Assembly: GCA_035512995.1 (NCBI GenBank)
Contig: DATKCY010000097.1
Coordinates: 1-7,478, forward strand
Length of the DNA: 7,478 nt
Reading direction: 5' to 3'
From: Thermohalobaculum sp035512995
GTDB taxonomy: Bacteria; Pseudomonadota; Alphaproteobacteria; Rhodobacterales; Rhodobacteraceae
Part shown: positions 1-5,424 of the stretch, one piece after another
How the letters are laid out: each line of letters begins with the position of its first letter
How positions within the stretch are numbered: position 1 is the stretch's first letter
Made by a program: the position numbers and the translations under genes
Notes under the pieces: model-generated
The model's input: only the letters and a program-made list of their open reading frames with translations
What the model was told of the DNA's origin: nothing
Database searches by the model: none

Positions 1-75
1 GCCGCGCGGGCACTGGACCTGGAAGGCGACGCGGCGGGACGGCCGGGACTCTCGTGCCGGTCGGAGACGCGCCAT
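1..75 (-). CDS. Possible 5' end of a gene running off the left edge (comEC by gene order only)
   Basis: Leftward from an ATG at 75 the frame stays open for 25 codons to the window edge, reading MARLRPARES and ending in CPRG. There is only a weak GGA-type ribosome-binding sequence just upstream. I cannot recognise a domain in so few residues. In Rhodobacterales the competence channel gene comEC often lies just downstream of lexA, and its product often has an Arg-Gly close to the N-terminus before the first membrane segment, which would fit the final RG here. That is inference from gene order, not homology. The start lies 99 bases past the lexA stop. It could equally be a chance open frame in GC-rich DNA. 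Confidence 0.3.
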   Translation of the reverse strand, partial: MARLRPARESRPSRRVAFQVQCPRG

Positions 76-174
76 GCCGTCCGGCCGATCCGCGCTGAGC
101 CCGACGCTCGGGATTGCTCGTCTCGCCGCGCCTTGCGTCCCGTCGGAACGCGACTCTGTCTTCGGTGGGCGCTC

Positions 175-909
175 TCAGAGATAGGTGCGGATCAGGCCGA
201 CCATCTTGCCCTGGATCTTGACCTGATCGGCGCGATAGAGGCGCGTGCCGTAGGCCGGGTTCGCCGCCTCGAGCGCGATCGCTCCGCCCTTGCGCCGCAG
301 CCGCTTCAGCGTCGCCTCGTGATCGTCGATCAGGGCCACCACGATGTCGCCGGTCTCGGCCGTCTCCTGCCGGCGGACGACGACGATGTCGTCCTCGAAG
401 ATGCCGGCGTTGATCATCGAGTCGCCACGCACCTCGAGCGCATAGTGCTCCCCCGAGGAGGCCAGCATCATCGACGGCACGCCGAGCTTCTGCGTGCCGC
501 TCTCGAGCGCCTCGATCGGCGCGCCCGCGGCGATGCGCCCGACGAGCGGCACCCCCGCCTCGTCCCCGTCGTCCGCCGCGCCGCCCGCCCGGCCCGGCAT
601 CTGCGCCGCCTCGGAGCGTTCCGGTGCCGGACGGGCCAGGTCGCCCTCGATCACCGAGGGGCGGAAGCCGGTCGCCGCGCGCTGCCCGGCGATGGTGTCG
701 GGCAAGCGCAGGATCTCGATCGCGCGGGCGCGGTGGGCGAGGCGGCGGATGAAGCCGCGCTCCTCCAGCGCCGTGATCAGCCGGTGGATGCCGGACTTCG
801 AGCGCAGGTCGAGCGCCTCCTTCATCTCGTCGAAGGACGGGGGCACGCCGTCGCGCTGCACGCGCCGGTGAATGAACTCCAGCAGGTCGTATTGCTTCTT
901 CGTAAGCAT
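175..909 (-). CDS. lexA: LexA, SOS-response transcriptional repressor and self-cleaving protease
   Basis: LexA is a cytoplasmic dimeric repressor of DNA-damage genes that cleaves itself when stimulated by RecA filaments. The 244-residue product begins MLTKKQYDLLEFI, the usual LexA N-terminus. A winged helix-turn-helix spans about residues 1-65, with the recognition region around SKSGIHRLITALEERGFI (38-54). The C-terminal S24 peptidase-like domain has the Ala-Gly cleavage site A128-G129 in GRIAAGAP, the catalytic serine S164 in GDSM and the catalytic lysine K202 in ATLKRL. The linker between domains (about 70-118) is longer than in the 202-residue E. coli protein, as is common in alphaproteobacteria. 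I chose the ATG at 909 over an in-frame GTG at 930 because MLTKKQ is the conserved start. The gene lies 70 bases after moeA and has its own promoter with an SOS box, so it should be autoregulated. All key residues are present and the gene looks intact. Confidence 0.97.
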   Translation of the reverse strand: MLTKKQYDLLEFIHRRVQRDGVPPSFDEMKEALDLRSKSGIHRLITALEERGFIRRLAHRARAIEILRLPDTIAGQRAATGFRPSVIEGDLARPAPERSEAAQMPGRAGGAADDGDEAGVPLVGRIAAGAPIEALESGTQKLGVPSMMLASSGEHYALEVRGDSMINAGIFEDDIVVVRRQETAETGDIVVALIDDHEATLKRLRRKGGAIALEAANPAYGTRLYRADQVKIQGKMVGLIRTYL

Positions 910-954
910 TGCCCGGCCCCCCGCGCACACCGATCCCTGTCGATCCCGTAATGT

Positions 955-969
955 GTTCTACCGCTGTTC
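955..969 (-). promoter_or_regulatory. SOS box (LexA operator), alphaproteobacterial GTTC-N7-GTTC type
   Basis: The plus strand reads GTTCTACCGCTGTTC and the minus strand GAACAGCGGTAGAAC. This is an exact match to the direct-repeat LexA operator GTTC-N7-GTTC known from alphaproteobacteria, and differs from the palindromic CTGT-N8-ACAG of gammaproteobacteria. It covers the -10 hexamer and the downstream half of the spacer of the lexA promoter, so bound LexA should block RNA polymerase. It lies 45 bases upstream of the lexA start. Scanning by eye I saw no second box of this type in the window. Confidence 0.9.
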
Positions 970-983
970 CCGTTTTGTGTCAA
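955..983 (-). promoter_or_regulatory. lexA promoter (sigma70-type -35/-10)
   Basis: On the minus strand a perfect TTGACA (-35, 978-983) is followed by a 17-base spacer and TAGAAC (-10, 955-960; four of six matches to TATAAT). This predicts a start near 948 and a leader of about 40 bases before the lexA ATG at 909. The -35 hexamer contains the TGA stop codon of moeA (980-982), so the promoter begins inside the end of the upstream gene. Spacing and position fit a genuine lexA promoter. The transcription start itself is inferred. Confidence 0.75.
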
Positions 984-2215
984 TGCCCTGTGGAGAAGAT
1001 GCCGCTGTTCATGGCGATCGGCCCGAGCGGGATGCAGTCGATCCGCGCGCCGGCGGCGGCCTCCGGGGCATTCGGCGGACGGATCGCGAGCGCGTTCGCG
1101 GCCGCGAGGGTCGCGAGCAGGCTCGAGTCCTGGCGCGCGAACGGCTCGCAGACCAGGCCGTCCCCGGCGACGGAGAGTCGCGCGCGCATGTAGTGCGTGC
1201 GCGCCCCGGTCCGCTCGACCGGAGCGGCGAGGCGCGCCGGCACCGTGGGCCGCGGGCCGGCGGGCAGACCGAGCGCCGCATCGAGCGCGGGGCGCAGGAA
1301 GACCTCGCCGCAGACCATGGCGGAGACGGGGTTGCCCGGCAGACCGAGCATGACGCGACCGTCGAGCCGTCCCGCCATCAGCGGTTTGCCCGGGCGCATC
1401 GCGACCTTGTAGAAGTCGAGCGCGAGCCCCGCCTGCTCCAGCACCTCGGCGACGAGGTCGTGGTCGCCGACCGATGCGCCGCCGAGCGTCACGATGAAGT
1501 CGGCCGCGCGCGCCGCGTCGAGCGCGGCGAGCAGGCTCTCGCGGGTGTCGCGGGCGATCCCGCAGAGCAGCGGCGTCGCGCCGGCGGCCTGGACGGACGC
1601 GGCGAGGCCGTAGCCGTTCGAGCTCACGATCTGGTCGGGGCCCGGCGCCTGCCCCGGCTCGACCAGCTCGTCCCCGGTCGGCATCAGCGCCACCACCGGC
1701 CGCCTCCGGACGCGGAGGCGGGGCGCGTTCATCGCCGCGGCGAGGGCGATCCGCTGCGGCGTCAGCCGGCAGGGCGCGGCGATGCGGAAGCCGGCCGCGA
1801 AATCGCCGCCCGCCGGGCGGACGAAGACGCCCGCCTCGGGAGCATCGGCGACCACGACCGTGTCGCCCTCGCGCCGCGCGTTCTCCTGGATCAGGATCGC
1901 GTCCGCGCCTTCGGGCACCGGCGCGCCGGTGAAGATGCGGATCGCGGCGCCGGGGGGCAGGGGGATGCCGGCGCCGCGGCCCGCCGCCGCTTCGCCCGCC
2001 AGGCGCATGCGCGCACCCGCCACGGCCTCGGCGGCGCGGACCGCGTAGCCGTCCATGGCGGAGGAGGCGAAGGGCGGCTGCGCGCGCGCGGCGACCACGT
2101 CCTCGGCCAGCACGCGGCCCGCGGCCTCGGCCAGCGGCACCTCCTCGACGCCCATGGGCGTGACCAGCGCCAGGACGCGGGCCAGCGCCTCCTCGACGGA
2201 AAGGGGGCCGCTCAC
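980..2215 (-). CDS. moeA: MoeA, molybdopterin molybdotransferase
   Basis: MoeA (also called Glp) inserts molybdate into adenylylated molybdopterin, the last common step of molybdenum-cofactor synthesis, in the cytoplasm. The 411-residue product has the normal family length. Motifs in order: PPFASSAMDGYAVR (47-60), the signature near the substrate site; IFTGAPVPEGADAI (94-107); MPTGDEL (178-184); TLGGASVGDHD (243-253), matching the MPT-binding TSGGVSVGD region with conservative changes; KVAMRPGKP (270-278); and GLPGNPVS (291-298). A MoeA C-terminal beta domain follows (about 325-398). The tail after CIPLG is about a dozen residues and carries no recognised motif. The start is a GTG at 2215 whose last bases form the moaC stop (GTGA), a four-base overlap implying translational coupling. 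Longer upstream open frames in this frame only shadow moaC. Its stop codon lies within the lexA -35 element. Confidence 0.95.
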   Translation of the reverse strand: MSGPLSVEEALARVLALVTPMGVEEVPLAEAAGRVLAEDVVAARAQPPFASSAMDGYAVRAAEAVAGARMRLAGEAAAGRGAGIPLPPGAAIRIFTGAPVPEGADAILIQENARREGDTVVVADAPEAGVFVRPAGGDFAAGFRIAAPCRLTPQRIALAAAMNAPRLRVRRRPVVALMPTGDELVEPGQAPGPDQIVSSNGYGLAASVQAAGATPLLCGIARDTRESLLAALDAARAADFIVTLGGASVGDHDLVAEVLEQAGLALDFYKVAMRPGKPLMAGRLDGRVMLGLPGNPVSAMVCGEVFLRPALDAALGLPAGPRPTVPARLAAPVERTGARTHYMRARLSVAGDGLVCEPFARQDSSLLATLAAANALAIRPPNAPEAAAGARIDCIPLGPIAMNSGIFSTGH

Positions 2216-2685
2216 GCCGCGGAGAATTCGCCGGACCGGCCGCCGGCCTTGTGGACGAGCCGCACGTCGCTCAGGCGCATCGTTTTGTCGACCGCCTTCA
2301 CCATGTCGTAGACGGTGAGCCCCGCGACCGAGACGGCGGTCAGCGCCTCCATCTCGACCCCCGTGCGGCCCGCCAGGCTGACCGTCGCGCGGATCGTCAC
2401 GCGGTCGGGAGGCGCGGGCTCCAGGTCGACCGTGACCTTCGACAGCATCAGCGGGTGGCAGAGCGGGATCAGCTCGGCCGTGCGCTTGGCCGCCATGATC
2501 CCGGCGAGGCGCGCGACCGCCAGCACGTCTCCCTTCTTCGCGCGGCCTTGCGCGATGAGCTCCAGCGTCTCGGGCGCCATCACGACAGAGCCCTCGGCGG
2601 TGGCGGTGCGCTCGGTCACCTCCTTGGCGCCGACATCGACCATCCGCGCGTCGCCCTTGGCGTCGAAATGCGTGAGCTTGCTCAC
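2212..2685 (-). CDS. moaC: MoaC, cyclic pyranopterin monophosphate synthase
   Basis: MoaC converts 3',8-cyclo-7,8-dihydro-GTP, made by the radical-SAM enzyme MoaA, into cyclic pyranopterin monophosphate, the first stable molybdopterin precursor. The 157-residue protein matches the usual length of about 160. Visible signatures are MVDVGAK (15-21), K51 in KKGDVL, LIPLCHPL (72-79), and GVEMEALTAVSVAGLTVYDMVKAVDK around 109-134. Within the last, D127 and K130 correspond to the catalytic Asp128 and Lys131 of the E. coli enzyme. The start is a GTG at 2685 preceded by a good GAGGGAG ribosome-binding sequence. The stop overlaps the moeA start by four bases. moaA, moaD/E and mogA/moaB are not in the window. 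The gene is 140 bases beyond trpC and may have its own weak promoter in that gap. Confidence 0.96.
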   Translation of the reverse strand: MSKLTHFDAKGDARMVDVGAKEVTERTATAEGSVVMAPETLELIAQGRAKKGDVLAVARLAGIMAAKRTAELIPLCHPLMLSKVTVDLEPAPPDRVTIRATVSLAGRTGVEMEALTAVSVAGLTVYDMVKAVDKTMRLSDVRLVHKAGGRSGEFSAA

Positions 2686-2755
2686 CCGGCCCGCTCCCTC
2701 GTTGTGCCCACTGTCCTCGAGGGTCCAGGGGAGGCAGACGGCCCCCCCTCGCCTC

Positions 2756-2779
2756 CGCCCGGCGCGGCAGCGCCGGGCG
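2756..2779 (-). other. Perfect 10-bp GC hairpin between trpC and moaC
   Basis: The bases CGCCCGGCGC (2756-2765) and GCGCCGGGCG (2770-2779) are perfect reverse complements around a four-base loop (TGCC on the transcribed strand). There is no T-run after it on the minus strand, so it is not a classical intrinsic terminator. It lies 46 bases past the trpC stop and 70 bases before the moaC start. It could attenuate read-through from trp, act as a 3' stabilising structure for trpC mRNA, or be the 5' end of a separate moaC-moeA transcript, since the candidate -10 at 2786-2791 predicts a start close to 2779. Confidence 0.5.
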
Positions 2780-2785
2780 CCCGAC

Positions 2786-2815
2786 CTTATAGGCCGCGCC
2801 GCCCGCCGCCCGCAA
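2786..2815 (-). promoter_or_regulatory. Weak candidate promoter for moaC-moeA
   Basis: On the minus strand TTGCGG (2810-2815; three of six matches to the -35 consensus) is separated by 18 bases from TATAAG (2786-2791; five of six matches to the -10 consensus). In such GC-rich surroundings the AT-rich TATAAG stands out. It would start transcription just before or at the GC hairpin, about 95 bases upstream of moaC. The -35 is poor, so this is only a candidate; the genes may simply be read from the trp promoter. Confidence 0.3.
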
Positions 2816-2825
2816 TCGGCCGCGC

Positions 2826-3644
2826 TCAGGCGCTCGTGGCGGTGGGCCGGGCGACCGCTCCGGCGAGCAGCGCCCGGGTCGCGGCCTCGACGTCAGTCTC
2901 GCGCATCAGGCTCTCGCCGACCAGGAAGCTCGCGACGCCGGCGCGGGCGAGGCGGGCGAGGTCGGCGGGGCGGAAGAGCCCGCTTTCGCCGACGACGAGC
3001 CGGTCGTCCGGCACCCGCGGCGCCAGCGTCTCGGTCGTCGCGAGATCGACCTCGAAGCTGCGCAGATCGCGGTTGTTGATGCCGATCAGCGGCGAGGCGA
3101 GCTGGAGCGCGCGGTCGAGCTCGGCCCCGTCGTGCACCTCGACCAGCGCGTCCATGCCCCAGCCGCGGGCCGCGTCCTCGAGCTCGCCCGCCTGGGCGTC
3201 GGAGACGCTCGCCATGATGCTCAGGATCGCGTCGGCGCCGAGCGCGCGCGATTCGGCGACCTGCCAGGGATCGTAGAGGAAGTCCTTGCGGAGCACGGGC
3301 AGGGGGGCCGCCGCCCGCGCCTCGGAGAGATAGCGGTCGGCGCCCTGGAAGCTGGGCCCGTCGGTCAGGACCGAGAGGCAGGTGGCGCCGCCCGCCGCGT
3401 AGGCGCGGGCAAGGGCGGCCGGATCGAAGTCGGCCCGGATCAGCCCGCGCGACGGGCTCGCCTTCTTGATCTCGGCGATCAGGCCGTAGCCGGCGGTCTC
3501 GGCCTGCCTGAGCGCGCCGAGGAACGGGCGCACCGGACCTGCGTCCCGCGCGCGCGCCGCGACGGCCTCGAGCGGCTCGGCGCGCTTCCGCGCCGCGACG
3601 TCTTCGAGCTTGTAGGCCTTGATGCGGTCGAGAATGTCGGACAT
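2826..3644 (-). CDS. trpC: TrpC, indole-3-glycerol phosphate synthase
   Basis: TrpC closes the indole ring, converting carboxyphenylamino-deoxyribulose phosphate (CdRP) to indole-3-glycerol phosphate. The 272-residue product is a single TIM barrel of normal length, not fused to TrpF. Active-site residues are all seen: E58 and K60 in IAEIKKASPS, K120 in LRKDFLYDPWQV, E169 in LVEVHD, N190 in GINNRDL, and S221 in VVGESGL, followed by the phosphate-binding FLVGESLM near 240-247. I chose the ATG at 3644 (MSDILDRIKAYK, the conserved start, with AGGG upstream) over an in-frame TTG at 3680. It starts 61 bases after the trpD stop, which fits one transcript with trpG and trpD. The stop is 140 bases before moaC. 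Confidence 0.96.
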   Translation of the reverse strand: MSDILDRIKAYKLEDVAARKRAEPLEAVAARARDAGPVRPFLGALRQAETAGYGLIAEIKKASPSRGLIRADFDPAALARAYAAGGATCLSVLTDGPSFQGADRYLSEARAAAPLPVLRKDFLYDPWQVAESRALGADAILSIMASVSDAQAGELEDAARGWGMDALVEVHDGAELDRALQLASPLIGINNRDLRSFEVDLATTETLAPRVPDDRLVVGESGLFRPADLARLARAGVASFLVGESLMRETDVEAATRALLAGAVARPTATSA

Positions 3645-3705
3645 GGCTGCCCTATAGCGCGCGAACGGGGCCGGGGCCAAGCGCCGTGGCCGGGTCAGGT
3701 CCTGG

Positions 3706-4725
3706 TCAGGCGGGCTCGTTGGTAGCCTTTGCCAGCGCCTCGATCTTGGCTCTGGCGTGGCCCCCGTCGATGCTGGCGGCGGCCTGCTCGACGCCCTCCG
3801 TCAGCGTGCGCGCGCGCTCGGCCACCACGAGCGCCGCGGCGGCGTTGAGGAGGACGGCGTCGCGATAGGCGTCGCGCTCGCCGTCGAGGAGGGCGCGAAA
3901 GCGGCCGGCGTTCTCCTCGGGCGAGCCGCCGAGGATCGCCTCGAGCGGGTGGCGGGGCAGGCCGGCATCCTCCGGCACGATCTCGAGCTCGCGGATCTCG
4001 CCGTCGGCGAGCGCGATCACGAACGACGGCCCGGCGATCGACAGCTCGTCGGTGCCGTCGGCGCCGTGCACCAGCCACGCGGCCTCCGACCCCAGCGCCT
4101 TCAGCGTCTCGGCCATCGGGCGCAGCATCGCGCGCGAGAAGGCGCCGGTGAGCTGGCGCTTGACACCGGCCGGGTTCGTCAGCGGCCCGAGGATGTTGAA
4201 GACCGTGCGGGTCCCGAGCTCGACCCGGACCGGCTGCACGTGCCGCGTCGCCGGGTGGTGCATCGGCGCCATCATGAAGCAGAGCCCGCAGGCATCGAGC
4301 GCGCGCTGCGCCACCGCCGCCGGCACCATCACGTTGACGCCGAGCTGGGTCAGCGCGTCGGCCGCGCCCGAGCGCGACGACAGCGCCTTGTTGCCGTGCT
4401 TGGCGACCGGGACGCCGGCACCCGCGACCACCACTGCCGCCGCGGTCGAGATGTTGAGCGTGCCCTTGGCATCGCCGCCGGTACCGACGACGTCCATCGC
4501 ACCCTCGGGCGCGATCACCCGCTCGGCCTTCTCGCGCATGACGGATGCCGCCGCCGCGATCTCGTCGATCGCCTCGCCGCGGGTGCGGAGCGCCATCAGG
4601 AACCCCGCGATCTGGGTCGGCGGCACCTCGCCCTCCATGATCGCGCGGAAGGCATGCTCCGCCTCGTCGCGCGAGAGCGGGCGGTCGGCGGCGCGGCCGA
4701 TCAGGCTCTGGAACGGCGACGTCAT
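3706..4725 (-). CDS. trpD: TrpD, anthranilate phosphoribosyltransferase
   Basis: TrpD transfers the phosphoribosyl group of PRPP to anthranilate, the second step of tryptophan synthesis. The 339-residue product has the usual length. Seen in order: an N-terminal helical domain (about 1-75); the PRPP glycine loop GTGGD (81-85); NIST (91-94); KHGNKALSSRSGAADAL (109-125); MAPMHHPA in the anthranilate channel (152-159); R167 and RTVFNILGPLTNP (173-185); and HGADGTDELS (220-229), whose D226/E227 pair corresponds to the Mg-PRPP ligands. The start ATG at 4725 overlaps the trpG stop by four bases (ATGA), so coupling with trpG is likely. The same frame is open far upstream across trpG and beyond, but that stretch reads like low-complexity Arg/Ala-rich shadow sequence and is not part of the protein. 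TrpD is separate from TrpG here, unlike the fused enterobacterial protein. Confidence 0.97.
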   Translation of the reverse strand: MTSPFQSLIGRAADRPLSRDEAEHAFRAIMEGEVPPTQIAGFLMALRTRGEAIDEIAAAASVMREKAERVIAPEGAMDVVGTGGDAKGTLNISTAAAVVVAGAGVPVAKHGNKALSSRSGAADALTQLGVNVMVPAAVAQRALDACGLCFMMAPMHHPATRHVQPVRVELGTRTVFNILGPLTNPAGVKRQLTGAFSRAMLRPMAETLKALGSEAAWLVHGADGTDELSIAGPSFVIALADGEIRELEIVPEDAGLPRHPLEAILGGSPEENAGRFRALLDGERDAYRDAVLLNAAAALVVAERARTLTEGVEQAAASIDGGHARAKIEALAKATNEPA

Positions 4726-5297
4726 GCGGCGCGGGCGAGGTCGAGGAAGTTCCTGAGCAGGGCGTGGCCGTGCTGGCTCGCGATCGATTCGGGGTGAAAC
4801 TGCACGCCGTGGACGGGCCGGGCGCGGTGGCTGAGGCCCATCACGACGCCCGATTGCGCCCGCGCCGTGACCTCGAGGCAGTCCGGCAGACCCTCCGGCG
4901 CGACGGTCAGCGAATGGTATCGCGTGACCTCGAACCCCTGCGGCAGGCCGCGGAAGAGGCCGTCGCCCGAATGCGTCACGACCGAGAGCTTGCCGTGCAG
5001 AACCTCGAAGCAGCGCTCGACCCGCCCGCCCCAGGCCTGGCCGATCGCCTGGTGGCCGAGGCAGACGCCGAGGATCGGCAGGTCGTCCGGCGCCTGCCGG
5101 ATCACGTCGAGGCAGATGCCGGCGCGGTCGGGATCGCAGGGGCCGGGAGAGAGGACGATCGCCTGCGGCTCCGTCGCCAGCGCCTCCCCGGCCGTCAGCT
5201 CGTCGTTGCGCACGACGCGCGTCTCGGCCCCGAGCTCGCCCAGATAGTGCACGAGGTTCCAGGTAAAGCTGTCGTAATTGTCGATCAGCAGGATCAT
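4722..5297 (-). CDS. trpG: TrpG, anthranilate synthase component II (glutamine amidotransferase)
   Basis: TrpG hydrolyses glutamine and passes ammonia to TrpE for anthranilate formation. The 191-residue class I amidotransferase begins MILLIDNYDSFTWNLVHYLG, a near-diagnostic TrpG/PabA N-terminus. It has the oxyanion loop SPGPCDP (50-56), the nucleophile C79 in GVCLGHQ, HGK (101-103), and H168/E170 in QFHPES, completing the Cys-His-Glu triad. TrpG and PabA are often the same protein (amphibolic), so it may also serve PabB in folate synthesis; linkage to trpD and trpC favours the tryptophan role. The ATG at 5297 has only a weak ribosome-binding sequence. trpE is not directly upstream: a divergent gene lies there, so trpG leads its operon in this genome. 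Confidence 0.95.
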   Translation of the reverse strand: MILLIDNYDSFTWNLVHYLGELGAETRVVRNDELTAGEALATEPQAIVLSPGPCDPDRAGICLDVIRQAPDDLPILGVCLGHQAIGQAWGGRVERCFEVLHGKLSVVTHSGDGLFRGLPQGFEVTRYHSLTVAPEGLPDCLEVTARAQSGVVMGLSHRARPVHGVQFHPESIASQHGHALLRNFLDLARAA

Positions 5298-5354
5298 GGC
5301 CGGCTATTCTGCGGGTGGCGGGGGGCCAGCGGTGGCGCTCGGCGCACGAGGCGA

Positions 5355-5385
5355 TATATCTGACCGGAACCGCGGAGGGCGTCAA
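5355..5385 (-). promoter_or_regulatory. Candidate promoter for trpGDC
   Basis: In the 127-base gap between trpG and the divergent gene, the minus strand carries TTGACG (5380-5385; five of six -35 matches), then 19 bases, then GATATA (5355-5360). Sliding the -10 window to TATATC gives a better hexamer but a 21-base spacer. The AT-rich patch at 5353-5360 is the only one in this gap. A start here would give a leader of about 50 bases. I found no leader peptide with tandem Trp codons and no attenuator-like pair of stems. The plus strand has no convincing -35 for the divergent gene. Confidence 0.45.
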
Positions 5386-5413
5386 GCGGCGCGCGGCGGA
5401 GCGATTCGAGGGT

Positions 5414-5419
5414 GGAGAG
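5414..5419 (+). promoter_or_regulatory. Ribosome-binding site that fixes the deacetylase-like gene start
   Basis: GGAGAG lies five bases before the ATG at 5425. The open frame extends back to an ATG at 5278, but that extension would overlap trpG, lacks such a site, and would put about 49 residues of non-conserved sequence before the membrane anchor. This site therefore favours the start at 5425. Confidence 0.65.
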
Positions 5420-5424
5420 CGGTT

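Noticed and set aside
100..112. Small hairpin downstream of lexA (CCCGA/TCGGG around three bases)
   Set aside because: It has only five base pairs and no T-run, 62 bases past the stop. Such stems are expected by chance at this GC content.
74..186. A 37-residue plus-strand small open frame starting at an ATG
   Set aside because: It has no convincing ribosome-binding site, overlaps the end of lexA, and its composition is unremarkable.
133..951. A 272-codon plus-strand open frame opposite lexA
   Set aside because: It is fully antisense to lexA, whose cleavage site and catalytic residues are intact. Its composition is Arg/Ala/Leu-rich shadow sequence and it has no recognisable motif.
872..2311. 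A 479-codon open frame on the plus strand opposite moeA and moaC
   Set aside because: It is rich in Arg, Ala, Gly and His, shows no domain pattern, and lies antisense to two genes with intact catalytic motifs. It is a product of high GC content and strand-complement codon bias.
3645..3710. TTGGCC-18-TATAGG pair and a GGTCAGG direct repeat (3693-3699, 3704-3710) between trpD and trpC
   Set aside because: The -10-like element sits seven bases before the trpC ATG, which would give an essentially leaderless transcript and leave the ribosome-binding site unused. The two seven-base repeats overlap the trpD stop and look incidental.
5298..5424. Possible tryptophan attenuator or leader peptide upstream of trpG
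   Set aside because: No short frame with consecutive Trp codons and no alternative stem pair or T-run could be seen on the minus strand in this 127-base gap.
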